Positions 39,791 to 52,400 of a DNA stretch of 64,000 bases are shown piece by piece. The stretch is from Theocolax elegans (Eukaryota > Arthropoda > Insecta > Hymenoptera > Cerocephalidae), in contig CM047425.1 in assembly GCA_026168455.1 (NCBI GenBank), positions 26,095,058 to 26,159,057 of the forward strand, read 5' to 3'. The position numbers and the translations under genes are program-made. Positions within the stretch are counted from its first letter, which is position 1. The number at the start of each line of letters is the position of its first letter. Below the pieces are notes generated by a model that did not search any database, had not been told where the DNA came from, and worked only from the letters and a program-made list of their open reading frames with translations.

Positions 39791-40400
39791 AAAAATTGAC
39801 TGCATGGGTGTGCCGTCGGAGGGTCGAGGGTTGCCAATGTGGGGAGATTGCGTGCGGGCTTTCTCATTGTAGGCTCTCTCAGGGCCCATATTGATCAAGT
39901 TCGTCAGGTTCTTTCTGATTTTCCCATAATCATCTTTTTGGGGTAACGCAGTTTAGGCTTGACTCGAGGATTGAGGATACTGTCATTCAGATAAGGGACT
40001 ATATGATAATTAGGCAAGACCAAAATTCCATTGGCGGTGGGGTGGCTTTATAAGTTAAATCTGGCCATTAATGTCAAATATTGTCGACGTCTAAAACCGA
40101 GCTATCTTTTAAACCAGGCATACCTGAATATATATTGGCCACCAAAGATTGCCTTTGTGGGTGATTCAGACATTTAAATCAATCTACGCAAATTTAGTCT
40201 TGATTATAGTCAGAAATTTATCATGGCTGATCTGAATGCCGATATTCTTAAGGAGTGTGATGATGCTAAGTTTGTTCGCAATTTATCAGCGGAACTTTCT
40301 TTGTAACTTGTTCAGCATGGACCCACGCATTTCACCTCCACCTCGGGTACTTGGCTGGATGTCATTTTTGTCAATGATAACGACTCAATTGTTAATCTTA

Positions 40401-40902
40401 CAAGGGAAGTACATGACCTCCGGGAAACGGATCTCATCCTAACTTTGGTATGTCTTTTATAATATAAAAATATGAAGAAAGCCATGTTATCTCTTGCCAA
40501 TGGCCACTTTTACGGAAGTTATTCGACATCCAATAATAATAGCAGCCAAAAGAAACAATAAATTTTTCATATTAAATTTTGGCTTAATAATCTTCAATTT
40601 CTTATTTTCTTCATAACTTTGCTTCAAATTAAGCAATTTGAGCTTCTTTTTTTTTAAACCAAATCTACTTGAACTCAACTTTCTTCCGGTTTTTGGTTCG
40701 ATTGTTTATCTTTATTTGTTTTTGAGTTATAAGCGACCGAATTGGAAGTATTTTTTACTGCTATTATTATTGGATGTCGAATAACTTCCGTAAAAGTGGC
40801 CATTGGCAAGAGATAACTTGGCTTTCTTCATATTTTTATATTATAAAAGACATACCAAAGTTAGGATGAGATCCGTTTCCCGGAGGTCATGTACTCCCCT
40901 TG
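40401..40902. mobile_element. Foldback MITE (PIF/Harbinger-like), copy 1
   Basis: 502 bp, nearly palindromic throughout. It starts CAAGGGAAGTACATGACCTC and ends with the reverse complement GAGGTCATGTACTCCCCTTG. A 3-bp target duplication TTA flanks it (40,398-40,400; 40,903-40,905). TTA duplications fit PIF/Harbinger elements, though the second copy has TCA. It interrupts the LINE 2 endonuclease. Confidence 0.85.
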
Positions 40903-41351
40903 TTAGTAACATCCCTGCGTCCTTTCACAATGGTCATAATATTATTTCTGCTACTATACTTTATAATAATTTTTCGCAAGGCAATAATTACAAATACTAT
41001 TACTTTCCGCGATTTTAAAAATATTCCTGCCAATGATTTTCAATGTTTGCTTTCCCAGTGTGATTGGTCGCCTTTTCATGATGCTGAGATCGACATTAAG
41101 CTTGCGCTGGGATGTCTCTGTGATAATATATCAGCGGTTGTGGATTACTTGCTCCTCTTAAAACCATAAAACCGAAGAGATCTAGTCCGTCTTATGTGAA
41201 TGCAGAGCTATCTCAGCAAGTGAAGAATTGAAGAATTTCTTCACACTAGAAGACATACAGACGAAAAACTCAGGCAGCGAAAACGGAGTGTTATCAGAGT
41301 CGTATATCTGAGGCTCTTGATAACGACATTGTTTGGAAAGAGCTGCGGAAT

Positions 41352-42610
41352 TTGGGATTCCTTCCTGGGCGAGCGGTTGACTTAAATGGTTTTACACTCG
41401 AGGACTTAAACCGACAGTTTGCTGGTGTGTCTGTCTTCTCACTGGATGATGATGAGAGCCGCCATGTAATAATTCAACAGACTACAAATGAAGGTTTCTG
41501 TTTTAAAGAGATTGATATAAATGATGTTGTCTTGGCGATCTCGCATTTCTCCTCGCAGGCTTCTGGGCCGGACGGATACCGCAAAGTGTCATAGTCGGGT
41601 CCTTACCTGTTATTGGTAATTTTTTGTCAAAATATTGAATTTTTCTTTTTTGACAAACATTTTTTCTAATCTCTGGCAGAAGGGTCATATTATCCCCTTG
41701 AAAAAGTGCAAAACACCATTATCGACTTCTGATTTCAGACCAATTGCACTCTTATATTTCCGTTCTAAGGTTTTAGAGAAAATTGCCTTAAACCAACTGC
41801 AGGAGTTTCTGCAGTCATGCTCGCTTATGAACCCAATGCAAACCGGTTTTAGATCACTCAACAGAAACCGCTTTGCTTAAGTTCACAGAAGACATACGTA
41901 CAGAGATTGACAGAAAACTTGTTATAATACTCCTGTTGTTCAACTTTAGCAAGACGTTTGACACAATATCTCCGACTCGTATACTTGACCGTCTAAAGCA
42001 AATGGGATTCCCTGGGTCTGCCTTATGATGGCTAAAATCTTACTTTTCGTCTCGCTTGCAGGCTGCTGTTTCCTCCGGTAACTTTTCTTCCTGAATTACA
42101 ACAAACCTGAGTGTGCCACAAGGGTCTGTCCTGGGACCCCTACTGTTTTGCCTATACATTAATGACTTACGTGACTTATTTCTTCCTGCAAGTGTCCAGT
42201 ATGTTTCGTATGCAGAAGATCTGCAGGTTTACTTGCAATTTCCATACTCTGATCTGGATGGAGGGATAGCAGAGCTTTGGAGAGTCGCAATTGAAATACA
42301 GGATTGGGCTGTGCGCGCCTCACTCAAACTTAACGTCTCCAAGACCCAAGCTATATTGTTTGGTTGCCGTAAATTTTGTTCGGACTTCTACAACCATGGT
42401 AATCGTGGCATTGACTTGGGTGATGGCGTGTACATCCAGTTTGTGGAAAGGGTTCTGAGTCTTGGTGTGGTTTTGGATTTGCAGCTATCTTGGAAGTCAC
42501 GTGTAGATAATATCACAAAAAAAGTAAATAAAGTGTTGTATGGTCTGCGTTTTTTTAGCAGGTGCACTACCCAGGCTCTCAGAAAGCGACTTGCCGAGGC
42601 GCTGTTGTTT
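41352..42610 (+). pseudogene. LINE 2 reverse transcriptase, catalytic motif mutated
   Basis: Fragments in several frames: 41,352-41,594 (VLAISHFSSQASGPDG), 41,635-41,880 (SDFRPIALL; QTGFR), about 41,880-42,110 (FNFSKTFDT motif A with Asp kept in another frame), and 42,113-42,610 (QGSVLGPLLFCLYINDL; LNVSKTQAILFG). The catalytic box reads YAED rather than YADD/FADD, near 42,210, so one metal-binding Asp has become Glu. Stop codons confirm that it is dead. Confidence 0.85.
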
Positions 42611-42613
42611 CTA

Positions 42614-43020
42614 GTGTACCAGGAATCACTAGAATCATCTAACAGCAAACTTCCAGCATCAACGAACTCCAATGTGGAACTCCTAGTAGCACCGAGCAAC
42701 AGCATAAAAGTCCCAGCAGCTGTAATAAATAGTTAATTAGACGTTGCCTTAATTAGAAGGACACAAAGAAGCATGTAGCTGTATAAAAATACTGGCAGCT
42801 TCATGCAAGAAAAGGATTAGTAGGTGAGGTTATGGTAATCATAACATTACCATAACCCTCGAATACTAGATATATTAATACAATAAACACTCTCTTAGGG
42901 ATTAGTTATTACCATTAGAAGTAGCATGTAATCCTCACAGCAGTTGTATAATCCCGATACTGTGCAGCAGCTGGCCCGACGGTTTTGGTAATTGGTTAAC
43001 AAGTAGTCCACTTATAAAGT
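42614..43020. other. Unassigned stretch after LINE 2
   Basis: Homology to LINE 2 ends near 42,613. The following DNA has an inverted repeat GTTATGGTAAT/ATTACCATAAC near 42,832-42,858 and no recognised gene. It may be the degraded upstream part of the retroelement whose protease follows. Confidence 0.4.
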
Positions 43021-43512
43021 TCAAGATAAACAATAAATCTGTGTGGGCTTTAGTTGAATCAGGTAGTCAAGTTACCTGTATTTCGGAAAATTTTTATAAT
43101 GTATTAAAACAGGAGAAGTGTAAAATTAATGAATTACCCGTTATAAATTTATTAATTTCAACAGCTATTGGTAAAAAATCGACAGTAGTTAAAAAACAAA
43201 TGTATTTAAACATCGAAATAGGAAATTATAAAAATACCCATTCATTTCTAGCAATTCCTTTTCTAACCACAGACATAATTGTAGCTAATGATTTTAATTG
43301 AACTCATAAAATAATTTTAGATTATTCAAGCTGTAAAATATTAATTGCTTCAAAAATTCTGAGTCTTGATTCAGTGTTGTTTGATCTAGGTACGTCGGAT
43401 CGAGTTATGTATACAAAAAATGGAAATATAACATATATACATGTAATAAATAATAAAGAGATTGATTTAAATATATCAAATGTGATGTTTGCGAATCTAC
43501 GTTTCGCTGTGT
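43021..43512 (+). pseudogene. Retroelement aspartic protease fragment
   Basis: The frame (INNKSVWALVESGSQVTCIS...LAIPFLTTDIIVANDFN) has the layout of an LTR-retrotransposon protease: an active-site triad position (here ESG instead of D-S/T-G) followed about 70 residues later by a hydrophobic-hydrophobic-Asp block. After a TGA at 43,299-43,301 the same frame continues to about 43,512 with retroelement-like text (THKIILDYSSCKILI). The catalytic Asp is replaced by Glu. No RT is attached. A Gypsy-type origin is likely. Confidence 0.6.
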
Positions 43513-44410
43513 GAACAACAAGCCAAAAACTCGCGAACGTCGTTTATTTTCTTTTTCTTATTTATTTATTTCTTTTTATCAATTCGTTCTTAATTTTAAT
43601 AGTTAAGAAAAATATTAGAATTGTCCAATGATATTCGAGCGCCTAAATATCGAGGACGTTTCTATTTACTATAAATTTTAATATCGCATTTTAATAAAAT
43701 ACTAATTTAATATCATAATAAAATACTCGTTAAATTGTTATAACGGAGCCTAAATTAATACTCATGATACAGTTTGATAACTTATAGTTAAGAGTCAAGG
43801 ATTTTTCAAGACCAATCTTTTTTTGTTAAATATTAAATACAAATCGAGATATTTAAGAAAAACTCTTTTGGAGTTCGGATGTTGTTTTCAATCCAATAAA
43901 CTTGAAATTCAGCAGGTGTAAAATAATACTTGTTTTAAGAATGGCGTATTCGATTAGAAAATAAATGAATAAATAGAAAATTTATGAATAAATCTATACA
44001 ATTTGTGTACATATTACATACACGAACGACGATTTACAGTGCTCACATATAATCCGTGCACATAATAAATACTCACGATAAAATTGAACACACAAAGATC
44101 AACACATGGTGCTCAATGTAAAGGTGTACAATGTGAACGATCAATGTGAAGACGTTGTATGTGTGTATCATCACTGGTCCCAATCTTCAAACCTTCTTTT
44201 TTGGCTAGCTTAGGTTTTTAATTAACCTTTTCTGTTTTATTGTCAACTTAAATTGCGTTGATTTGAAGTGCGTTACCTCTTATTTGTCTATTGTAGTAAT
44301 AATTTTGATAATTTCCACCATTACGGTCGCTCTTTCGTTCAGAATTTAGACCTTTTATTTAAATTTAACAATTATTATTCGTTTTATAATAATACAATAA
44401 ATAAATAATT
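43513..44410. other. AT-rich stretch without recognised features
   Basis: No ORF, RNA gene or clear repeat was seen. Confidence 0.5.
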
Positions 44411-44640
44411 ATTTTCTGTCCGCGCGGGCGCAAAATGCGTTTTTGCGCCCGCTTTTTCGGGCGCAAAATGGCCAATTCCCGCCTGCTTTTTTTATTAGTT
44501 TCCTTTTTAAAGCATTTTTCACCCTTTCGGACAGAAAATAGTATGTGCACCACGGGCGCAATGGGGATTCGCGGCCCTCGGGTGAGTGTTTCACCCTCGC
44601 TTCGCTCGGGTGAAAACTCACCCTCGGGCCCTTGGTACAC
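44411..44640. repeat. GC-rich hairpin cluster in AT-rich DNA
   Basis: A perfect 12-bp hairpin lies at 44,424-44,452 (GCGGGCGCAAAA against TTTTGCGCCCGC). It sits inside a 12-bp inverted repeat ATTTTCTGTCCG (44,411) and CGGACAGAAAAT (44,528). A second hairpin at 44,581-44,625 pairs GGGTGAGTGTTTCACCC with GGGTGAAAACTCACCC around CTTCGCTC. No protein is evident. It may be a small foldback element. Confidence 0.65.
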
Positions 44641-44812
44641 AATGTACTATTATATTATTATTTATGTTTAGTTATTATTTATAATATTCTAAAATACAAT
44701 GATTTTATATCTTTATTAAATTCAATTATTATTAATAATGTAAATGGATTTAATCTAAAATCAATCCTAATACATTGGATAATATTTAAATATCACCCGA
44801 CAATTTTATCAA

Positions 44813-45180
44813 TGTTAGATTAAATTCAATGCGCAAAATTTATAGTCGATATATGTACGTATTTAAAGATATACACAAATGCGAGGCTAGATATAACACC
44901 TTTTCTCGTTGACTGTGTAAGACACTTGCGAGGACACTTGTTTTAGTCTTCGAGTGTGTCTCGATCAAGTGAATTCGTCTCTCGATCTACGTACTCTGTT
45001 ATAATTATTTAACAGGTTATGGGTCCAGCCCTGGGTAACTGTAACTGTAAATGATAATTTAAACAAAAATATATATACAAATAAAACGTAATTGAATAAA
45101 AAGACTGGTGTAAATTAAAACAGAAATAATATGAGTAGTATTACTAAAATTCAAGTTTTATGTAAAGACAATTATATTGA
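44813..45180. other. Possible copia LTR with primer site, or LINE 3' tail
   Basis: GGTTATGGGTCCAGCCC at 45,015-45,031 resembles the half-tRNA-iMet primer site of copia elements. The 202 bp before it start TGTTAG and end AACA as an LTR would. The same phrase also resembles, on the minus strand, the 3' end of the LINE at 1,286 (GGCTACGGGTGCCAGCCCC) and a sequence at 62,141. No second LTR or coding sequence was found, so both readings stay open. Confidence 0.3.
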
Positions 45181-46161
45181 CAAAAAATAAATAGTTTACA
45201 TTATTGACAAAGTTATCTTCGTACCAATTTCGCCGCTAGAGTGCGTGACGGGCTTAGTCTGTACTTTGTATCATATACTTAGCGTGGAAGCACATGCGCA
45301 AATGGTTGTAGCAATATGGCGTTAAATACCATAATTCTTACACCGCTCTTATATCAGTAAGACATATAATAAAAGTCGTGCTTATGCATTGCAGAATGAC
45401 AACATTCTTAGCTCCTTTAATCGGGAAAACAATGGAAAACAAATACAATAAAAAAGCAAAATATTTTTATTTAGAGGCCACGGCTGCCTTGCATGCTCCC
45501 ATCTCTCTCCCTCTCTCCCTCTATCAATCACTCGCTCTACCCATCTCTCTCCCACTCTTTCTCTGTATATCTCTCGCTATACCAGAGTACGTACGCGCAA
45601 TTTTCGGATAACTAGTGACGAACTTCTCGCGGTTCGTGTGCCGTTGCACGATTACCAAGTTTGCTCGGTACTGAAAATACGAAAAATTGTCAGCTAGAAG
45701 CCTAGGCGGCCGGCTTGCGCGTCGAGTCGTCGAGTTAGCTGGCCGCGTAGGCTATATTCGACGGTGTGTAAGTTTAGAAATCGTTTTTCCCGAGGATTAA
45801 CTCGATTTAAATATCTCTGGTTTGATTGAACAAATTATCAATGGGTGTTTCTATATTGATAAATTACAAAATTACAAAATTACAAACATTATTAATATTA
45901 TTAGTTACTGATAAATATTATTTATTCATAATTGAATTAGTAATTATATTAGTTGAAACAAAAAAAGTAACGTATTAATAAAGGCATTTCAAAAAGCGAA
46001 AATGACAAAAATGTTTACATTGTTTGTTAAATAAAAAATATTTATTTTACTTGATTATTGTTTAACACAAAACCAGATATCTGTAGACTTTAGATATATT
46101 TTTAAAAACGAAAACAAAAAATAATAATTAAATTTATTTTAAAATGCCAAAAATTACAAAT
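45181..46161. other. Unassigned stretch
   Basis: No gene was recognised. A pyrimidine-rich CTCTCTCCCT tract lies near 45,500-45,560 and a GC-richer block with CGAGTCGTCGAG near 45,700-45,770. Confidence 0.4.
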
Positions 46162-48790
46162 AATCCCTGTTGAAAAAACCTCATATAAAACTATAAAAAA
46201 CATTTTTTTATCGTACTTCATGTGGCTTTTGCACCCGGAATGCTATACATTATTTAATAGGAATCGGAAAGAATAAGCTTATAACTATAGGCTTCATAAT
46301 GAACACCTAATAAAATGCGATAAAAATAAATTTGTTTGTTTTATAGAAATAAACGTGTAACATAAAAGCGCATAACATAGTTTATCGGAGTATATCGGGT
46401 ACACATTTATATTTAAATATTTTGTATTTATATTTACCGGGCATTATAAGGATTTGCCACTTTTCACGTACTTATACATCAATGCTATTTCACTCTAAAG
46501 CTTATAGTATTTTATTATGAAAAACCCGAACATGAATGAATTATCTATAGTTCTATTTCAGGTAATACAAAATGTTATATTCTTAACAAGTGGATTTCTA
46601 TCAGGATTTTAACAGTTATTGTCTCATAGAGAATACAAAAATATAAGGTTAAATAGGGCGTTTCACTATAACGCCAAGTAACGGATATATGACCTTACCA
46701 GCATATTTTAATATTATATAACAACTTACCTGGTACCTTTATAGGGATTTATGACGATCGACGCATTCAATGGGCGGCTTGCCTAACGCATCGTACTTGG
46801 CTTTGCCAGTCGAAAAAGTAACCGCTATTGAATCGCTTATCGCATTTTATGAGGTATTGCTGTATTTACTATTTACAACGAATAGGCATGTATCTGGATT
46901 ACAAATAATTAATGATTTTGCATGATTGCAATTTATTGGGTTGAATAGGAAATTTCACTGTAAAGTCGAGCATTATTTATCCGAATCTACGAGTATATTC
47001 TAATATTGTCAAGCAACCTATGTGGTTCGTTTATAGGGTTTAATCAGTATTATCACATAAATGAGCGGTTTGATTACAGGATCTTATCGGTTACGCCTGT
47101 CGTAGAAGCAACCGCTATTGAATCGTTTATCGTATTTTATGAGGTATTGCTGTATTTTCTATTTACAACAAATAGGCATGTATCTGGATTTCAAATAATT
47201 AATGATTTTTCCCCGCGTAAAAAATTAAAGTTTATATGACCTTTATATAAACTTTAGGTTTGGCAAAAATTGATACGGGGTTGGCCAACGAGACTGAGCC
47301 GAACTTGTGTAACTGACTGTTCAAGTTTGGCGAAAGTGTATCAAAATTTCATCTGAAATTGATATAAAGTTTTTATAAGGTTTCGTTACAATTACTGACA
47401 ACTAAAATAAAGTTTATACTAAGTTTAGCCGAACTCAATATCAACGTGATATCAAGTTCAAGTATATAAAGTAATATAATATTGATATAAACATACCCAA
47501 AGAAAAATTTAAAAAATCTTCTTTAACTGACATCAGTAAGTATACATCGATAAGAAAAATGGATATTTGAGATATAACCAAAAAATTCGAACGCGCCAAT
47601 CAAAAGTGTTGTCCATTTCGTTAGTCTGGAAGACATAACCTGAAAGAAGAAAATTAAAAAAACCACAAAGTATCTATTTTTACATATTAAAATATGAATT
47701 AAAACATAATTAAATACATAAAATTTTCATTTTAAATAGAAAAAACTTATCTGATGCAGACGTCCAAAATTAATCTTCTTGTGTCGTATTTTCTATGCTG
47801 ACTTGTCCGGATTACGCCTTACGTAAACCAATCGCGCAACGATGCTCTGTCAACTCGTTTACACACTAAACGACGACTCACGATTATTACAATTGCACAA
47901 ACAATCGTTCAGATTCGCAAAATATAACCTGGTCCGCTGATCCTTTTCGCGCTGCTCTCGCGAGTGAACTGACGCTAGCGTTAGTTGCCAAAACAACATT
48001 GTTTTGTTTTTTTTCATTGGCTAATTTATCGATATCTATCCGATTCGTCAGTGCCGTTGCGAATGCGACGCGAAATGAACCAGCAGATCAGGTTATTTTT
48101 TCAAATCTGACAGTTTAATAACTGCAATTGTAATAATCGTGAGTCGCCGTTGAGTGTGTAAACGAGTTGAAAGAGCATCGTTGCGCGATCGGTGTACGTA
48201 TTAAGGCGTAATCCGGACAATGACAGGATAGAAAATACGACACATGAAGATTCATTTTGAACCGCTGCATCAGATAAGTTTTTTGTATTTAAATTGAAAA
48301 TTTTATGTATTTAATTATGTTTTAATTAATATTTTAGATGTAAACATAGATACTTTGTGATTTTTTTAATTTTCTTTTTTCAGGTTATGCCTTCAAGACT
48401 AACGAAATGGACAACACTTTTCAGTGGCAGGTTCGAATTTTTTGGTTACATCTCAAACATCGATTTTTCTAACCGATGTATACTTAATGATGTCAGTTAA
48501 AGAAGATGTTTAAAAATTTTCTTTGGGTATGTTGATATCAACATTATATTACTTTATATACTTGAAATTGATACCACGTTGATATTGAGTTCGCTTAAAC
48601 TTAGTATAAACTTTATTTTATTTGTCAGTAATTCTAACAAAACCTTATAAAAACTTTATATCAATTTCAGATGAACTTTTGATACACTTTCGCCAAACTT
48701 GAACTTAATTAAAGGACACAAAATTAAGAATACCTGCAAGTGTCTCTCTAGTCTGACAGTTATTTCTATAACCATTACTAAAGTAGATAA
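46162..48790. repeat. Right arm of mosaic long inverted repeat
   Basis: Positions 46,162-48,000 mirror 38,964-37,190. From about 48,050 to 48,710 the DNA turns back and repeats 37,230-37,880 in direct orientation, making a second palindrome centred near 48,000. Direct units carrying ATTTTATGAGGTATTGCTGT occur near 46,850 and 47,135. Confidence 0.8.
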
Positions 48791-48889
48791 ATACATAGGA
48801 ATATTGAATATTGAAATATTTGTTCTAAAAGTTCGGTTAATATTTTTTTTATTTTTATAAAATAATGAAGAATAAACTTTTATACAAGA

Positions 48890-49232
48890 GTATCCCTGTT
48901 AAAAAAAACCATAAGGACTCCATACTGAAATCAGCACTGAAGCATTGCGGAATCAGTGTTGAATCAGCGTTGAATCCTTTCGGAATCAGCACGGACATCT
49001 GTTCCAAATCGCCATACGGAAATCAGTGTGGAAATCAGTATGGAAATTAGTATGGAATTGGGATGAAAAGCGGGGCGCGCAGTACATTGAAAAATGAAAT
49101 CCACACTGAAATTCGTACAGAAATCAGTGCGGAAATCAGTACGGAATTGGGATGGAAAGCGGGGCGCGCGGTACATTGAAGAATGAAATCCACACTGAAA
49201 TTCGTACGGAAATCTGTGCGGAAATCAGCACG
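48890..49232. repeat. Tandem repeat, 89-bp period with 12-13-bp subrepeats
   Basis: Two 89-bp units start at 49,054 and 49,143 (GGAATTGGGATG). A short degenerate motif GGAAATCAGTRC repeats throughout 48,920-49,230. Confidence 0.8.
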
Positions 49233-50921
49233 GAATGTAAGGGGGCAAAATTATGAAGATATCGGCGCGAAAATCAGCAGGGAAAACAGTGCATCCAAAA
49301 AGAAATCCGCACTGAGCTAATTTAGCATTTTATTTTATAAATATTATTATTATATTGCAGAAAATTTGTATGCGAAATTTGAAATAAAATACTTATAACT
49401 TTCTTCAGTTAAAAGTTTCTTAACGGGTACTCGTAAATTTATTGTCGAAACGAGAAGTTTCCGAATCGAGCCGAAGGCGAGGGCTTAATCGAGTTTCATA
49501 AAAAAGCCTTTACGTACCAATTATGAAATGTATTTTACAGCGCGAGATACCGAAAAGAAGCGACCAAGCTGCGATTTTTAGGTATGTTGCACTTCAAGAA
49601 ATATAAACACTAGTATTAAGTAGATATATATTTTTTAAAATTTATGTCAACCACTAATTGTCACATGAGATTATTCAATTCAATTATTGTCTAATATTAT
49701 TTCTCTAGAAAAAGTGTTAACTGATTGTTTTATTTTATTTTATTTTATCTTATTTTATTTCGCTCTTTTTACGCTCTCAACCGGTGCCAATCTGCGAAAC
49801 TAAATATATACTATTAAGTAGATGGGTGTCAGATGCAGTGGTTTAATAAGCACTGCATATAACCTGGAGAACATATCGATAGCTTCTACTCATAGTCTCG
49901 TATAGATAATCCTGATTATTCCTTCGCACGAAAAACATGAATAAGTGCAGAATTACTCATCTGTTAATTTTCGATTAAATGCGCTTCTTTGTTTTGCGTG
50001 ACGAGGAATTTTCGGAACAATCGATATGAACCCAGGCGGAAATTTATTTTTTCAGAAAGAACTAAGAAAAGCTAATAAATTTTATAATCAATTTATAATA
50101 TGCAGATTTTGGACTCTACTAATAGTTAGTAAGAATTTATAACTTGTATTAGCTCTTCTTAGCTTTTGCTAGATTTTATTAGCTTTTAGGTTTTTTTCAG
50201 AAGCAAAAGAAATGTGCGAGCTTAAAAAAGCTAATAACTGCTGATAACTCTTTTAAATTATTATATACAGTAAATAAGTATTTAGAATTTTTATGAATAT
50301 TTACCAATAGCAATCTCTTATTAATAGCTTTCGTTTTTTTGCATACATCACTTAAAAACAGCTAAAAACAGTTAAATACAAGAAAATGCAACAGTTACTA
50401 TTAGTGTTATTTTGTCGTTTTTCACGATATTTTCGAAATACAAAAATCTAATAAAACCTAATAAAGCTTAGAAATATTTACGGAATTTTAAAAATAACTA
50501 ATAAAATTTTATAAACTTTATCAAATTTTTTAAATTATTACTAGAGTCCAAAATCCGCACTTTATAAAGTGTTATGAAAATCTAATAAAAGCTAATAACT
50601 TTTATTAAGTATTTATAAATATTATACGCATATGATTATTTCCGCTAAGCAAGTATAAAACTAAAACAGAAACTTTAAAGTTTTTTTTACCAACATTTTA
50701 AACCTTTAACCTGACAATTGAATACTACTAAAAAAATTACCCTTTCTCTTTCTGCAGATCGCCACTAATTTTAACATTTACCCGAAAATTTATAGAAACC
50801 ACTGACAAAAATGATTCTCCCTACACTCCTTGCTCTTTGACTTCACACACTTTTCCTCATATCTATTATTCACTTATAACATATAATTACATATTACATT
50901 TGGTTGCTTATATATTATTAC
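49233..50921. other. AT-rich unassigned stretch
   Basis: No gene was recognised. CTAATAAAAGCTAATAA-like phrases recur between 50,060 and 50,610 with mixed orientation (GCAGATTTTGGACTCTA near 50,101 is mirrored by TAGAGTCCAAAATCCGC near 50,543), suggesting a degraded palindrome of about 460 bp. Confidence 0.5.
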
Positions 50922-51398
50922 CTGTTCATCTTCCTCTGTTTCTACATCATTCATAAATTGACGTGGTGTAACTTCTTTTTCTTCGTCGTTTAATAATTCC
51001 ATCAATTCATTATCTGTTAATTTATGTTGTTTTGAAAAACTGTTTTGCTTCACACATCTTTTCTTCGATTTTGATTTATTATTATTATTTTTTAATGTAC
51101 TGCTGCCAATTTTGTTTTTTTGTTGCTCTGATTTTTCTTCTAATACTTTGTTTATTTTTAAATCTGTTTCAGAATCAGAATCACTACTTAATCGATTTCG
51201 AAGTGTTAGATTTAACTTTCTTTTCCGCTTTCCTTCATTCACAGCTTTATATTGCTTTACTTGAAATGCAACTTCTTCACTCAAAAACTTCCTCATTTTA
51301 CCAACAGTACCATCGATATCACTGTTCTCTACATATTCAGGTTTGACGTTTCGCAACCAATATTTGAAGCAAACTAATTGTTGGAAATTATTTACATA
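50922..51398 (-). CDS. Candidate host exon, Lys/Ser/Glu-rich, downstream of BEN-like exon
   Basis: On the minus strand an ATTATGCAG acceptor precedes 51,398 and a CAG/GTAATA donor follows 50,922. The 159 codons between are open (VCFKYWLRNVKPEYVENSD; FLSEEVAFQVKQYKAVNEGK; then a disordered Lys/Ser/Asn region and an acidic end). The family is unknown; the charged, disordered composition fits a nuclear protein. It lies in the transcription direction after the BEN-like exon. Confidence 0.45.
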
Positions 51399-51652
51399 CT
51401 GCATAATAAACAAAAAATATACAGGCCGTTTTTTCATTAAAATTCGAAATTCTTTTTCAACATATTTGTGTTATTTGTTAAACGTATTAGAATGATTTGC
51501 AAAACAAAATGTCGAATTAACACACAAAAATGCGAAAATTACTGTGCTTCAAAGATGTCGACTAAATCTTATATTTAAAAAATATAATATTTTTATAATA
51601 TAAGTTCTCTGTTTTGTGTACGAATACATGAGAATAAATGTTAATTACTTAC

Positions 51653-51871
51653 TTTTAATTACCTTCACCTTTTTTGGCGATAGAACTTTTCTTGCAGACT
51701 CGTTCTGTAACTTTTTTAATATTTCCGTAATATTCAAGCATCTATTCGCTGTTCAGTAGTCCATAAATTACGAGCGAAGTGTTTAACAAATAAGTTACAT
51801 TTTGTTGACTGTTTTAATTTTATCCACGCCTTCTTGTAAATAAATATTCTATAACCTACGTGAATCATATT
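51653..51871 (-). pseudogene. BEN-domain-like exon with frameshift
   Basis: The acceptor is TTTTCAG before 51,871 and the donor AAAA/GTAAGT after 51,653. The first part reads MIHVGYRIFIYKKAWIKLK and KCNLFVKHFARNLW. After a TGA in that frame the other frame gives KKLQNESARKVLSPKKVKVI. Together these follow the order of a BEN domain, a helical DNA- or protein-binding module in chromatin regulators. The internal frame change implies a pseudogene or a sequence error. Assignment is by motif recognition only. Confidence 0.45.
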
Positions 51872-52400
51872 CTGAAAAGAAAATGTTAATTACAAAAATA
51901 TTAAGTTAGCAAAAAGCTGTTGAGATTATACTTTAAATTGCAAGATTAAAAAACAAAGAAAAAAATTACAAACGATATAAAATCATCATAGCGCAACCAT
52001 CTACCACTTCCTATTACGTTAATTCCTACTAATTTAATGATGAAAAAAGATTAATTTTCAACTAACAAGTAGAGTATTTCAACAATGGGAAACTGATCTT
52101 GATTTTGTTTAGGGTATATATAACATAGTAATCGGTGGACATATTGTACTTTTAATAAAAATTGCTGTTTTGTAGTAAAATTTGAAATATAAAAATTTTA
52201 CTATGTTAACAGCAAATTTTATTACAAAACATAGTAATTTTTATTATTTCGAGAAAGAGTCGAATTAATAATAAATTTCTACTTTCATCTGTTTATATTT
52301 TAATGTCCGTTATACATTTATTTTTTTATTATTTAATACTTTAATATTTACTATTTGAAATACATACAAATAATATTTATGAAAATCATCAGAAAAAAAA
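51872..52400. other. AT-rich stretch with a small foldback
   Basis: Positions 52,158-52,253 fold back: AATAAAAATTGCTGTTTTGT is mirrored by ACAAAACATAGTAATTTTTATT-type sequence. The right-hand phrase recurs at 53,086-53,105. Nothing else was recognised. Confidence 0.6.

Larger units (their letters stand above)
38965..42613 (+). mobile_element. LINE 2 (Jockey/CR1-like), dead, plus strand
   Basis: ORF1 remnant, a low-complexity Asn/Lys linker (39,580-39,790), a degraded endonuclease (39,900-40,400; TSTSGTWLDVIFVND visible), a MITE insertion (40,401-40,902), then RT (about 41,340-42,610). Stops and frameshifts are frequent. Both ends are truncated. It lies at the core of the long inverted repeat. 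Confidence 0.82.

Noticed and set aside
44813..45014. Firm call of a copia LTR
   Set aside because: Only a primer-site-like phrase and TG..CA-like ends support it. The same phrase matches LINE 3' ends in this window, and no second LTR or pol was seen.
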